This document shows positions 44,626 to 58,184 of a DNA stretch of 64,000 nucleotides, piece by piece. This DNA comes from Vanessa cardui. Lineage: Eukaryota; Arthropoda; Insecta; Lepidoptera; Nymphalidae. The notes under the pieces are model-generated. The model saw only the letters and a list, made by a program, of their open reading frames with translations. It had not been told where the DNA came from and did not search any database. The position numbers and the translations under genes were made by a program. Location of the stretch: assembly GCF_905220365.1 (NCBI RefSeq), contig NC_061135.1, positions 5,423,501-5,487,500 of the forward strand, in the 5' to 3' direction. Each line of letters begins with the position of its first letter. Within the stretch, counting starts at the first letter, position 1.

Positions 44626-46422
44626 AAAAATATGGTGGCTTCAAAATTAAGAGCCGGTTATATAGATCAATGAAGTACTTACTTCATTTGGGAGAGACTA
44701 AACAGCAATGAAAACCAAGAGTACATTAGAAAAAGTTGTTTGTTTAATACTCCATAGTATAATTAGAGTAGTTGCATTAAATTGTTTAGACTACGTCATG
44801 AACAACAAGATTAAGAGATAAAACAATTAAATAAATAAGTAACCTATCTTGATAAATATTTTGAAAGGATTATTTCGTAACATTTCTAAAATAAAAAGCT
44901 TCTACATAAAACGTATCGGGTCCATTTTTTATTTCACATATTGCCGCTCCTGCTCATCACGACGTCAGAATTCTATCCAATAAAAAGAACGGCCACCAAT
45001 CTCCTTGATAAAGTGGCGGTAATATCTGTAGTCAGTCAGAGCCCTAACAAAGGATTTACTTTACGGCCGATGGCGTTCGTGGTGGAAGAGTAATATTTTC
45101 ATCAGAGATCGCTATCTCGGCTTTAAAAATGAACTTGGACCTTTACTGGCAACTCGTCAAGTGTCTGTGTACTCAATAAAGTTAAAATATAAGAGGAACT
45201 TTTATAAAGAGCATATTTTTTTTAATAACATAAGCTGTTATGACTTAATTATATATACTTAAAGCACTCAAACGGTTAATCAGCAGCTAATATTTATATT
45301 GCTATTAACTACAATGATGTGGGCGTTAATAATGTGCTTTAGGTTTTTTTTATATTCATCGTATAATATTCAAAAGTAATAAAATATAATAGGAGTCATT
45401 TTTTGTCGTAAAAATTTTAAAGCCCTACGAAGCGATGAAATTTTGTACATAGTTAGCGCTCTGTTGCAATATTCAATATTATAGATTTCTTCTTTCGAAA
45501 TATTTAGGTCAATATAACTCGTATGGGTATGATATTAAAAATAGTCTAGTCTTATGAAATATGTAACCGATTGAATCCTTTACATTTAGCAATATAACAA
45601 TTTAGTTAATATTCATGGTATTTGATACACGCTAATATTGTGCTTTTCTACAATAAAAATATATTCTTAAAAATATGTTTATTGTAAACAGAGTTCAATT
45701 AAATTAGATGCTATATGCTTATATATTTGTCATATAGCTTTACCACATGTTCAAGTACGAAACAGTTATTATTTTTACATATAATATAATTTGAAATTTC
45801 AATTATAAAAACCAATAGCTGATTGTACCGTAAATTCAATTTATACAGTATAAGTAGTCAATTAATTAAGAGTTTAATATTATATTACATAATGCCACGA
45901 AGAGAGTCAGAAGGTCCGATATTATATGAAGGGAGTTAGAAAGTCCGATTTTATATATAGACTCCGCCGCTCATTTTGACTTTATGAGAACAGTCTCAAT
46001 GTCTGTAGCACAACAATAATGATCGGCACTATCGAGTTATTTTTCCAATTTCAGTAAATTTTCTTTATTATCGAATTATTTTAACCAGCCATGTTAATAT
46101 GTGAAAGATTTATCTGTATCGTTGCAATTTTAGTATATGTACTGCCGAAGCGAGTACAATATGTGAAAGATTGACATTATGATATGCAAACAAAAATTAA
46201 TTAAATTTAATTTAAAAAATCATAATAATTTATTTACTTGCCTACACTTACTATGGACAATCTTCATCATCATAATTGTACTGATATCTCATTTGTTTAC
46301 TTATATTTTATTGTAGTAATGCTAAGAATACACTATATATGTATATTTATTTACTTATCTTATAGCAATCAGCATCAACCAAACGAACCTGATGTTATCT
46401 TACGCCTCGAATATTTTTGTCT
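44626..46422. other. unassigned DNA with a GC-richer patch
   Basis: 44940-45180 is less AT-rich than its surroundings and holds a 44-codon plus-strand frame (RIYFTADGVRGGRVIFSSE within it) that ends just before CTCAATAAAG. It has no ATG at the start and I recognise no family. Elsewhere nothing. Confidence 0.25.
45899..45957 (+). repeat. 29-bp tandem duplication
   Basis: Two adjacent units, GAAGAGAGTCAGAAGGTCCG.. (45899-45927) and GAAGGGAGTTAGAAAGTCCG.. (45928-45957), with only a few differences. Confidence 0.8.
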
Positions 46423-46600
46423 ATACTAATATTGTAAATGCGAAATTAAATTTGTATGTATGTTTGTCTAATTGGTCTTATATACATAGGATGAAAACGG
46501 ACGTGTCAATTTTACCCCACCTTTTGGAAGTCGTTTTGAAATTGACGCAGTGGGCGTTTTATGTCCGACACTACTTCAAGACCTCCCTTTTGTAGTTATT
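46423..46600 (+). mobile_element. Helitron-like repeat, family C, rearranged
   Basis: It starts CTATACTAATATTGTAAATG, as family C does. From about 46500 it changes to CACCTTTTGGAAGTCGTTTT, which resembles the terminus of the CCGACTTC element family, and then GTGGGCGTTTTATGTCCGA. Probably a chimera of two old repeats. Confidence 0.45.
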
Positions 46601-49189
46601 CGGGAAATATATATTCCGGGAGTGCACATGCAGTATCTACTTTAAATTTTATGTCGACAGGCCACCTTTAATGATATTCTTTTCGTCCAATATATTATTC
46701 CACATTATTTTCAAATTTAACAGCTTCAAGTTTTTTTAAATTTGTAAATTTTATGAGTATGCTTGTAAAACAATTATAATAACCGAAGCTGGATGCGGCT
46801 ACAAAGGTCGAGTGCATCTTTTGATAATGAAATAAACAGACAACACTTTAAAAACATACATACTTTTTGGACCTTAACTTTACGTTGTTTATATAAAAAA
46901 AGCGTTGGTAGCTATAAAGTTTAGTGTTTGTACGGTATCATCAAAAGACGAATTTGCCTCTTTGACTTGCCTGTTGTCTGTAATTGTTTTGTAAGAAATA
47001 ATTTTATAGAAGAATAAAATAAAAATCCTTCAAAGTAAATGTCCTTTTTTTATTCCTTGGAGTTAAGTTACTTTGAAAAGATAACTTAAAAATCAAATCA
47101 ATGCCTCTTTCATTAAGTTTCATTTTAAATATAGAGCTTGGAAGTATCTTATTACCGTCTAATTTTTAAGCTCTAATTTAAATAGATAGTAACTCTCAAA
47201 CCCTATACACAATAAAGATTTACTTGTTATAGGAATACATTTAATCAATTGCATTAATTTTTTAAATGCTTTGCGGTTTATAACCACTCGAGATACGACC
47301 TTTCTATGCCGCAAAGGACTAAAAAATATACTGACCAAAATAATTTCTGCATATAATTGTGCCCTACTTTAAATTGACGTATAAATTATATTATATAATT
47401 ACCTCAGAAATTTATTTTTATGTAATTAAGATCTTATCTGTACATATGAATAAATAATAAGGTCTATTTCAAGACTACGTATTCGAGCATTACAATACGG
47501 TATGTTTAAAGCAAGTGTGAATAGGTATATTCTAGGCAAGCGCGTTCCCTTTTAGAGTACATCAGTAGTTACTTAACAGTAAAGTATTACAGTCAGTGCA
47601 TTCGAGTCGAGAGTAATGTTACTGTCAAATAAAAAAAGGGAAATAATGCAAATAACTAAATTTAATTTGCTTAATTTAATATATACAAATATTAAAAAGT
47701 ACAATTAAAATCAAAATTTTATTATATAAATAAAATAATTAATTAAAAAATATAAAGATCATTTGTCAATGACGGCAAATTTCGAGGACCAACTGCGGAT
47801 TTCATTACGTATTTGTAACAACATATACGTAATACGTAGGATATATTGTGTGTATTCCTTCCTTTTTTTGGAAGATACAGGGTGAATAATCAATAGCTTC
47901 ACTTGCTCTCCGAAGCACGGTATTATAACTTTATCAACTTCCTAAATTGATTGATTGTGAGAATATCCTCACAGCAAAACTCAAGCATTTAAACCGACTC
48001 TGTATTCTAAACCACTTTATAGTAGAACGATGTGATATCGACAAGAAAATCCAAAGACTTGCCAGTTGCCTACCGTTAAGAGAGCTGAAAATAAATATTC
48101 TAAAGCTATTAAGAGGATACATACGCGGTAGCGTGTCAGCCAAGTTCTCATTTACAGCATAAGAACTTCGAGAGAATATTTCCGTCTCTCCGTATCTTTT
48201 ATTTCCAATATGCATCAATCTTTTTTTCCTATATAGGGTCTTAATGTTGATAAATATCTACATATGTAAATAAACATTTTGTGTCTGTCACAATATCTCA
48301 TCTTATCTCAAATTGTCATGGATTACGACTTTGGACAACTTTTCGAACATAATGATACTTAAAATAATAATTCTTACTGAATTATCATATGCTTAATTTG
48401 TATTCTAATCTGCAATAAAAAAATATCGTAAAGATATTTGCATGGATGACAAATTGTCATAAGTGCCAAACCTTCTCAAACGACATTAGACCTCAGCCTA
48501 GTTTTCAAGCTGATACTTTTTATATAAAGAAGGATACATTCGAGCTGGTTACGTTTTTGCGAGATTTATTACTCTCTGTTTCACTGGAAAAGATTTTAAA
48601 ACGAAAAAATCTTTACAAAACCTCGGTCATAAAAGAACGATATGTACCACTTTGAAATTGCTTTTAAAACGATATGCTGAAACTAACTACACTTTTAAAC
48701 AACTTTATTAAATACTGTATGGAGTACTGTGGCTAAATGTGAATTGAAATGTTTAGCTTTAGATAATTGGATTCTTAATCTTCCCTCTAGAAAAAGATAA
48801 TTAATAAGACATGTTTTGTGTTATACTTGGGAATATTTTAAAAAACAAATACAAAACAAAGGTCAAAAACCTTTTTAAAATAACAACAACATGTTTTAAT
48901 AGCAACCTATGCTAGTCATATAACCTAATAATCAATTGTAATGACCTAGTTGAATATTTCATATTACATTAAGTTTATTTAGAAAATGTAACCTAAATCA
49001 ACAACAACAGATGCCGCCATTGACCTGCCTTAATATTCATATTTCCATTCCCTTTGCACCTCAAAGGGCACAGTGAGTGTCCCAGTTATCTCTACAAATA
49101 TCTCAGTTGAGTAACATACGCAATATAAACAGCTTCCTACTATCAATATATACTATAATACCAAAGTTATTCTATACAGACAAAATAAG
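46601..49189. other. unassigned DNA with one unexplained open frame
   Basis: 47929-48162 (plus) is an uninterrupted 77-codon frame, LYQLPKLIDCENILTAKLKH at its start and SVSAKFSFTA at its end, following ATATCCTCACAG. The opposite strand is also open over the same stretch. I recognise no domain and cannot separate it from chance. The rest is AT-rich. Confidence 0.25.
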
Positions 49190-49412
49190 GAGCGATAAAT
49201 GGACCACCTGATGGTATAAGTCTCGCCCATAGATATAGGTCTTTCTAGAAGTATTAACCATTCCTATCATCACCAGTGCGCCACAAACATTTGTCATCTT
49301 CCTCGTGCCTGTAGTTAAATTAGCTCACTCAGAAGTATTGTTCTTTTGTATAATATTTGATGAAAGTACCCAGATAGGCTTACAAAAAGTCCTACCACCA
49401 AGTTTCAACATA
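49190..49412 (+). repeat. dispersed repeat, family G, decayed
   Basis: AAATGGACCACCTGATGGTA, AGTGCGCCACAAACATTTG, CTCGTGCCTGTAGTTAAATT and AGTCCTACCACCAAGTTT keep the family order. The ACAATGACGCTGTAA block is lost. Confidence 0.6.
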
Positions 49413-51904
49413 GCAACAAAACATACACCTACATGATCTATAGCTGATAACTGAAGTCAGATGAGCAATTGCTAAAATAATAGCTCAATCACTTTTTTTT
49501 ATCTATAAAAACATGACTTTAAAAAGTATCAAACTGAATTTGAATAATCAGATTTAACTTAAAATAAGGAAATCCGTTTCAAACAATATAAAATTAAAAC
49601 TCGAAAATTAGCTACCTTTATCGAAATACTCGCCGTACCATTCCCGCTATTTGAGTGCCAAAATTTGCAAATCCGCTATATCATTCCGGTCGCTCTCCGA
49701 AGAGGCTTTCACTTCCCTTTGGTAATTCAAAGGCTGAGCTAAATTAAAACCTCGTCAGCTTTCAGTTTAAACCGTCTCGTCGTGTTTTAATGAAGTAAAA
49801 CTAGTTTCTGTAAGCTCAATTCTTGAAGGCCGTTCAGTTTTTCAATGGCAATAGAAAAAAAAATCATTATTACACCTGCTCTCGATAATTTATTTTTGTT
49901 GTGGAAAAAAATCTGTTCACTGTAATTCAAATTTTAAGCGTATTTCATACATAAATATTGCCTAAAGTTATGCTGTTTTTATTATGTTCCTGGTTGCTCA
50001 AGATTAAATGTAAGTGCTTACGCCTACTTCGATTCTAATCTCTCCAGAAATTCCTACTGAGAGTACGAAGTTGTAATCTGTACGTGCTTCTGTGATCCTG
50101 TAAATATTTATAATATAGAAATAACGATATTCAAATTATTTACTTTCAATAGACTAACAAATCATTGAGGACTTGAATATTTTCATCACGATGCTCTAGT
50201 TTAAGTTAGAGGAACTAAAACAACGTACCAAAAATCCGCCGTTCATATTCAAGTTTCGTTTTAATCATATCTTCCTCGACAACCAAGCATGAGATGAATT
50301 GATAGAATTTTAACCAACCATCGCTCAAAAATAATCTAAGTATTTCAATTACTGGTCCATCTCAACTATCTTCCAATGAACATTATGGATGATGCATAGT
50401 AAGACAAAACATAAACTTCAATTCAATCTAATTTGCCATGAATCGAAGCCAATACATCGAAATGCTGGAATAGGTTCCCGAGCGCTAACAATATTTTAAT
50501 TAGAAACAAATTACAAACAGATCTGGTGAAGTGTAGTGAGAACATGTGCCCCGAAATTACGGAAATATAGGTCATTTAAACACACCTATAAACATCTAGC
50601 TATTTACGCCTCTCATACATAATATATTATACGTTTATATGGTGTGAAAAACCTCCTGAGACCACTTTCAGAATTAAAATATTGGGGATGTTTTGCACAG
50701 ATCGTGGTATCAGATGTTTTTTTTAATATCAGCAGAGCAGATATAGAGCAGGTGTGTTCTATTTATAAAAGTATCTTTTCGACGATATCCCTAGCTACAT
50801 TCTTGCCTCTGTAGACTCTTGCATATATGTTTATTCGCACTTATTTAATTTGATGAATAATGAATTTTAATCATACTAAGTTTTATTTGTTTTCGTAATA
50901 CAGAATCGCGAAAAACTTAAGCCTCTCAGTTTCGCGTAAATTAAGATTGTTTAGGTTTAAATTTAATTAGGGTAACAATTTACATACAGGTAGTACATAA
51001 AGTTTTTTTCCGTCGAGATATTTTCTTGAGATGCTTGTTAAAATGAAAGTAATAAAAATCTTTTATATGAAGATTTTTATCGCAGATTTACATGGTACCT
51101 AAATATAAATTTCCTATGTCTTACAGTTTAAGCTGTTCGTTGACATATTGTTAGTCAGGCTATTACTTTGTTTAAAACTTTTCACACGACCTATTTAGGT
51201 ATATCGCCTACTTAAAAACAAGTCATACAATCAACAAGTCGTTCGGGATACTTCAATTATTCAATTCAGTTCATTTTAGCAGGAATAAAATAATTGACCA
51301 AAATTTTAATATAAATAAAACTATCTAAATCCTAGATTTATGTATGTACTAAAACTTGAAATATGAAATACTATATTTAGTTGAAACTCGAAAAGTTGTA
51401 TTAAAAATTAAATAATGTGAAGTTATTAATTTCAAAAATGTGCTCGCTTTACGATTGACACGCAAAATCGTGAAGCGTTCCACGTTTTTGAGCTCCACCG
51501 AATAACAATAAAAAACATGGTAAATATCCCGAAATTAATAACTTTAGTAATAAAAATAACCATGTCAATTTAAAATCTTATATAAAATAATGTGTTTTAT
51601 TTTATATATTAGCATCACACGCGAATAAAAAAGGCAACGCCTCTGTGTTATATTACTTTTTTTTAAATGTTATGAATATATTTTATAAAATAAAACCTTC
51701 AATTCTAAAAACAAAGCGAATATCTTTTATGTATATTAAAAAGAGATCGAGCCATCGAGAACATCCATTTCACTGGTGAAGAGTCCTAGCGTTGACGTTT
51801 ATTACTTCTTGTTGTTTCATTTTTCAAACTCGCGATAGGCTTCGGCATTTAACGACACAGCCTTCTCATTCTTATTTTTTATACTTGTATTTAGATTTAA
51901 AGTA
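49413..51904. other. unassigned DNA with a very old SINE remnant
   Basis: 50266-50365 (minus) keeps CAAGCATGAGATGAATTG and TTACTGGTCCATCTCAACT, resembling body and A box of family A. The rest is AT-rich without a gene. Confidence 0.35.
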
Positions 51905-52059
51905 AGTAAAATAACAGCCTGTACATTTCCCACTGCTGAGATAAGGCCTCCTCCTCCATTAAGGAGAGGGTTTGGAACATATTCCACCACGCTGTTCCAA
52001 TGCGGGTTGGTAGAATGCACATGTGGCAGAATTTCGATGAAATCAGTCACATGCAGGTT
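51905..52059 (-). mobile_element. tRNA-derived SINE, family A, 5'-truncated
   Basis: Only the 3' half is present: AACAGCCTGTACATTTCCCA, AGGAGAGGGTTTGGAACATA, CCACCACGCTGTTCCAATGC, up to CACATGCAGGTT. The tRNA-like head and the first ~130 bp are missing, as expected from incomplete target-primed reverse transcription. Confidence 0.8.
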
Positions 52060-55000
52060 AACACAAACATTTAGATTTATTAAAACCTGAGTTATAAATA
52101 TATATAATATTTTCGCTATTTATGACACATAAATATGTCATAAATATCGATAATATTAACGAATTCCAAAACAAGTCGTGATGATAATGAATATTTTATC
52201 ACTTTTGTTTCAGTACAGTTATATAAAGATGAGTAGACGTTATCAGGAAAGATTCATTATTTATTTAAAACCGAATTTATACTGATCCTAAGTAAATACG
52301 ACTTTATGTACTGAACACATCCAAGGTGAACGGGAAGTTAAGTAAATAATAAAATATTTATTTGGATGCCCTTTTGTGGGATTTCGCTTACGACGAAAAT
52401 TAAAAGGTATAGGACTTGTTTTAATAAAGCTTGTAGTAATTTCTTTTTTATGTTAATATTGCGCAGATATTTGTGAGTCGCCCTATCAATATATTTAAAT
52501 ATATTAAATTCCATATCAATTGGTAAAAATAATTTGGGTTTGTATTCCGAGCCAATGGTTACTTAACATTTAATTTAGGTAATAGTGTAGTGTCCCCAAA
52601 GGTCATAGAAGCATTCTTGAATAAAGAATATTTTCAATTGAAACCATGATACTTATTTTGATGTCTTAATTATATTAGAAATAAAGTTTCAGACGATTTG
52701 GAGATTATCAATTATCATAAAAACTTTTCTTGAATTCTTGTACATTTAATATAAGTGTAAATGTATCAGATATTCATTTAATTAAAAAAAAATAGTTTTT
52801 TATCCTAAAGAAATTGTATTAAATTTGAGGTCAAATGGTTTTCCTTCTATGTTCAATATACAGCAACTGTGTGAATAGCTTGTCTCACTTTACCAAGACA
52901 TATAGTGTTGGGTTGAAATTATGAATGAAAATTCAAGTAATCTAAATAATAATCTCTTATATTAGAATGTGTGTGTAAAGATAACACCAATCTTTTATTC
53001 CTTCATCTGTTTTCTTTCTAGTTCATAGTCAAAGAGACGGCACACGTCATTAAAACAAATGCATCGGTCACAATCGATTTATCTTTAACTTAGACAGTCA
53101 CTTTGTCTCTTTGTCAATATTTTACTGGAATCCATTGCAAACCAATCCAGTTAGTGATCCACTAACCATTTATTCTACTGACATACCGTAACGTATTTTA
53201 TGTATATAAATTTAGTTATCACGTTAGTTCTACCTGGTAGCGTCTAGGTGCATGGGGTGCGGATCATTAATTTTCAATCATGGTTATTGTCGGCCGATAC
53301 CCATCACTCTTCTACCTATTCTTGCTTACGAGTCATTTAAAACGACTGATGAGACAGTGGTGCCAAATGCATCATCTCGCTCCTGCTACTCCCTTAGAAT
53401 TGTCAGTAGGGATGATTTTCCTCTTGTAAGACGATCGCAAAGGGAGTTTAGTAGAATACCGAGTCATTAAAAGTGAAGTTTTCCATAATTAGAAGTGTTA
53501 CATCAGATATGGAAACACTTATATTAGCCTTATAAAGTATTAATAAATACTTACTTACATAATTTTGAAAAATAATTAAAATAATAAATTTATAAATTCC
53601 AATTTTAACACGATGACTATCAAGGATGACTTACAAAGATAAATAAATATGTCTCTAAAAATAGTCAAACCCATGTCATTAAATAAACATGTATTCCCAT
53701 TTTCAGAATAAAATTTCAATTTTATATTTCGCAGACTGTATTTCGCAAACGAAACCTTTGCGAAATATGTCATATTTAATTATATATGTTTTCAGTAATT
53801 AAAGTTTAATCCTCACCTGTTTTTGCACAATTCAAAAACTTGTTATTATTTTCTGCACGCTTTAATTACCTCGGATTAAATATTTTCTTTTATGAATACA
53901 TTGCTCCACTTTCAGCGAACTGGCTTTAGATCCCTAATTTTCCCTTTGAATACTCATACTTAGTGAATTTAATTTTAAGGTTGTTGATTCTGCATAATCA
54001 CATAAAGCATACTTCGAAGTAGATACAATATATTTTAAATAAAATGTTCAACTACATAATTAACCTCTAGACATATCATTGAATTGTTTTAGCTGCTTAA
54101 GACTAATTGACTTAAAGGTTTCATTGAGATTTAGAATACCTCAGGGTTTCAACATTAGATTAATATAAATTAAATAGCTTTCACGTGTTCTGTGCACGGA
54201 GAAAGAGAGACTGTAAATATTTTTGATAATTATTATTGATTAGCCATACATTAAACCTTCCTAGACGCTCTCTGGTATTTTCCTACTGTCTAGTAGTAAA
54301 ACGTCCTTATGTTCCTATCAGTATGACCTCAAGGCTAAGTATAATTTTATTCCACAATGTATTTAACTATTATTTTCTTTTAATTAATATTTTAATAATC
54401 GCATGTATCAGCCTCTTTCGAGAATGCTTTACCGAAGTTTTCGTATTTAACCACTATTTATGACTACTAAGGGCCTCCATAGTTTTATATTTTATTTTTG
54501 TATTTGTATATAGCACTATCAATATACACACATACATATATAAAATATGCAATTTCTTAAGTTTTCATTATATATCTCTCAAACACACCTTTTCAATTTA
54601 ACTTCACTATCTCCGTAATTTCTTTTGACTTTGAGTAAAATTTTATTTAATTTCCGACACATACATTTTCTAAACGTGACGTAACTCTTATAATGAGATT
54701 CTTTTTATATTTATATTTCTTTGTACTGTTTCAAGTTACGCAAACTTTAAAATGAGAATCTCTATGTTTCAAAAGACATGTATCTATATTGTGATCAAGA
54801 TTTCATTATTCATAAAATAGTTTACGCTCATCGAGATATTACAAATACTTCAAAGCAAACTTGAAAGTAGTCTCAAAGGCTAGGCTTACTTAGAGGAATG
54901 CTAAACGTTTAAGTTATACATACTTAACTATGTCAAAGCAGTAATCCACTGTGGCACGCTAGCGGAAATTCGACCTACAAGTTGTCGCATGTTAATCCGA

Positions 55001-55410
55001 GATTAAGTAACAATATTAACTTAAACAACAAGTACGCGATCACCTAGAGTTTAACCGATCGAAGCTGTATTCAATCGAAAAGTTTGACCGTTATTTGCTT
55101 AAATTAAGAGAGATTAAACGATAATAAAACCACGTAACTTTGCACGTAACGTGCCAATGATTAAACAATATAAATTTATACAAGAAATACGTTGAAAAAG
55201 TCTAATAGAGTCTGAGTAGACTATTATGAACGTTATACATTGTTCCGATATAAGTTCCGACGACTATGCTTAGAATATTTAAGTTGTAAGAGGTTATAAA
55301 AGTACTTAAGTCGTATGTAACAGATGATTAATAACCATAAGTAACCTCGCCTTTATAAAATAATATTAAGAAATTATAGAGACATGCATTACTCAGACAA
55401 TCTATACTAT
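52060..55410. other. unassigned DNA, 3.3 kb
   Basis: No recognised repeat family. 53252-53470 (plus) is a 72-codon ATG-started frame in a GC-richer patch (translation with PIPITLLPILAYESFKTTDE and DDFPLVRRSQREFSRIPSH); it might be a retroelement or repeat remnant, but I recognise no domain. Confidence 0.3.
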
Positions 55411-55627
55411 ATATACTTACTAATATTATAAATGTGAATGTAACTCTATCTCTCTCTGTCGCTCTTTCACGACCAAACCAATGAACCAAATTAGATGAAA
55501 TTTTGTGTGAAGCCAACTTGAATTCCGATAAAGGATATAGGCTAATTTTTTTGCCTAACATAAGATGGTTGGTTATCTTATGTTAGGCAAAAAAATTAAG
55601 GCTTAAAATGCGAGCGACAACTAATGT
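55411..55627 (+). mobile_element. Helitron-like repeat, family C, with internal hairpin
   Basis: TACTTACTAATATTATAAAT, GCTCTTTCACGACCAAACCA, TAGGCTAATTTTTTTGCC, then AAAATGCGAGCGACAACTAA. The order is canonical except that the middle holds a perfect fold-back (55543-55598). Confidence 0.75.
55543..55598. repeat. perfect hairpin, 24 bp arms, inside a family C element
   Basis: Arms 55543-55566 and 55575-55598 are exact complements around GGTTGGTT. The arm TTTGCCTAACATAAGA is itself part of family C (the GCCTAACATATG stretch), so a local inverted duplication made it. Confidence 0.85.
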
Positions 55628-55969
55628 TTTTATAAAAGAAGAATGAAAGTAAGGTATTTTACTTAAACACCAAACAATTGAAAATCCTTAATGTGCTACT
55701 TTGTTAAAGTAGGCTATGATAGTGGAGAAATATGTCAATACTTTAAGTGGCGCTTGTGGACTTTGTAACTAAGAAGATTGTGAGAAAAGTATGGCGTCAT
55801 CATTTGGACCAACACAGTTCTAATGGCTTCCCTACAGGCTAATGTTACACTTATATTTGGAATTGCTATCGTGAAATAATGCACCTGCATTTAGGAGAAC
55901 ATAACATACTATAAGGTAGTAAAAGAACATTCTTTCGTAAATATACATACACGTACCTACGTTACCTAC

Positions 55970-56230
55970 GAGTGCATCTAGGCGTCGTAAGCGATGATTG
56001 CGGGTTCAAAGCCAGACAAGCACCACTGAATTTTCATTTGCTTCATTTGTGTTTATAATTCATATCGTGAGGAAACCTGCATGTATCTAATTTCTTAGAA
56101 ATTCAGCCAAATGTGTATACCACCAACCCGCATTGGAACAGTGTGGTGGAATATGTTCCAAACCTTCTCCTCAATGGGAGAGGAGGCCTTAGCAGAGCAG
56201 TGAGAAATTTACAGGCTGTTGTTATTGTTC
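55970..56230 (+). mobile_element. tRNA-derived SINE, family A, damaged head
   Basis: The B box region GATTGCGGGTTCAAAGCC is present but the A box is replaced by GAGTGCATCTAGGCGTCG. The GCGGTGAAGGAAAA block is deleted. The 3' end CAGTGAGAAATTTACAGGCT followed by GTTGTTATTGTT is intact. Confidence 0.8.
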
Positions 56231-57467
56231 TTACCTACGTTGCATGATAGATTCTGATTTGTATTTTTGTTTTTACAAAAATTTACTATGGACATTGTTT
56301 CTGTTTAAATAAATATACATCCATGATTGTTTACTAGCACGTGTTAATTGACAATGAGATAAATCTGTAAACAGAAAGAAGCAATAGTTCCTTTTATGCA
56401 TACAATACACGCTTTTAAAATTGGAACACTTGGAATATTTTATACTTGCATATTTTCAAGACTAAGGCATAAACCGTAAGGGCTTAAAAATCTTATTTAA
56501 TATTAAAGTTAAAAAAATCATGATGCTAGGAGTATATTAGTTATCTTTAAATATTCCAACAAGAACTTAATTTCGCAGTCGTCGCCAGCATCGTATAAGA
56601 GTCCTACATGTGGGACTATATGGCTTTTTATGTCATTTGCATAAAATTCAAATGTTAACAAGCAAGCTTTCATACGAACGACTTCAACACGTATTCCAAA
56701 TATATTCATATGCTGGACACGCACAGCTGCTTAAGCAAACGTATCTACATCTCATAACATGCTGGTATACTTTGCTGTTTTATGAAAACATCGCAATATT
56801 TCTGAAACGTGTAAGCAATACCTACATCTAGAGATAGCAACAAATTTACTCGTGATATATTTGCACGGCTTAAACATGGATGATGTTTTTTTACGTTATG
56901 ATTTAGACTCGCCAATTGTAAAACAATTTGTATTGTATATGTGATTTAATTTGAAAAAGAATTTCTGTGTGGAATACGAGTTGAAAACCAGGCACAGATC
57001 CCTTTTTTATTCATTTTATCAACCGTATTTAGTAAGGTACTGCTAATATTTAAAAAATGTTGTTTACTATAGCGAACAAAAGAGTTTTGATACTTTAAAT
57101 CGTTAAATAATTCACATAATCTTTTAAATATATTTAATATAAAACTGCATATATTTTTAATATGCATACATTTTGCACGAAACTTTAACCTTGATGCCTC
57201 CTCACGATGAAAAAACTTTTTCAATATAAATTCTCGCTGCTAAAGTACTGCGAATAAATTCGTATTGAAACATATAAATTAGGTCAAATGTAGATACTGC
57301 GATCCATACCGAGTGAGCTCAAAGCTCTATAATCTATAGAATTACGAACTTAGCTTGTATATGTACGAGCTTAAATTCAAACGCATCTGTATATCATACT
57401 TATAAACAAGCAAATTTCTCGGTTTACTCTCAACTGTCATTGTATCTCTATATATTATAGATCACTA
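56231..57467. other. unassigned DNA with open frames on both strands
   Basis: 56518-56709 (minus) encodes 63 residues after an ATG (ending GDDCEIKFLLEYLKITNILL then AS), and the opposite strand is open too (56610-56831). I recognise no domain in either and treat them as unproved. Confidence 0.25.
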
Positions 57468-57628
57468 GTTACCCGCGTCTTCGCTAGCATTTTAGGGGCT
57501 GGTTATCATATGTTAGCTTATGTCCTTCTTGGAGGTCAAGTTTGCTTCACATCAAATTCAGTTCATAGGCTTGGTCGTGAAAGAGCGCCAGATATACAGA
57601 CAAACAGAGTTACTTTCACATTTATGTT
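57468..57628 (-). mobile_element. Helitron-like repeat, family C
   Basis: Plus strand A|CTAGTTACCCGCGTCTTCG, TTTTAGGGGCTGGTTATCAT, AGGCTTGGTCGTGAAAGAGC and AGAGTTACTTTCACATTTAT. The CTAG terminus is preserved in reverse. Confidence 0.7.
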
Positions 57629-57675
57629 TTGTACGACCCAACTAATTATTATCAGTCTTAAATATAACTAACTTG

Positions 57676-57707
57676 TCTAATGTTTATAAACATTTATAAA
57701 CATTAGA
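57676..57707. repeat. perfect hairpin, 15 bp arms, 2-base loop
   Basis: TCTAATGTTTATAAA, CA, then the exact complement. Almost a perfect 32-bp palindrome. Confidence 0.85.
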
Positions 57708-58184
57708 TAGATATTTTAAATAATGTTCTGTAAATGGTTTTATTTTATTAAGTTATTTATATTGCATAACAAAATATTCAAAATGAGAAAATTATAGTTG
57801 AAAGTGCAACTGTAGACTAACGTCTATAAATTATATTGAAGCCATTTTGAGGAAGCTGAAATTGTTCACATTGCTTAAATCGCTCAAAGAGGCTAGCTGT
57901 TATGTACTTGGACGGTTTCTATACTTCGACACTTTACTAAATTCTCTTTACAATAAAATATACAGCATTTCGATTCGCTTACACAGTTTAAATATATAAT
58001 AATCAATTTACCATTTTCAAAATTTAAAAAGATTATTAAGATTAAATTAATAAATGAATCATATTTTTCATTAAATGAGTACTTTTTGGAAGCCTGGAGT
58101 TAGGTTCGGTTTCTATCATAGGACACTAATTACTGTAAATAACAGCATTGTAAATTTGTTTATATGAAAAGAGCAAATATGCGA

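Noticed and set aside
47929..48218. Gene at the two-strand open region
   Set aside because: Both strands are open, neither gives a recognisable domain, and no start or splice pattern is convincing; kept only as a note.
53252..53470. 72-codon protein
   Set aside because: ATG-started and GC-richer, but no domain or splice context; possibly repeat-derived.
56518..56831. Genes on opposite strands
   Set aside because: Short mutually antisense frames with no recognisable domain.
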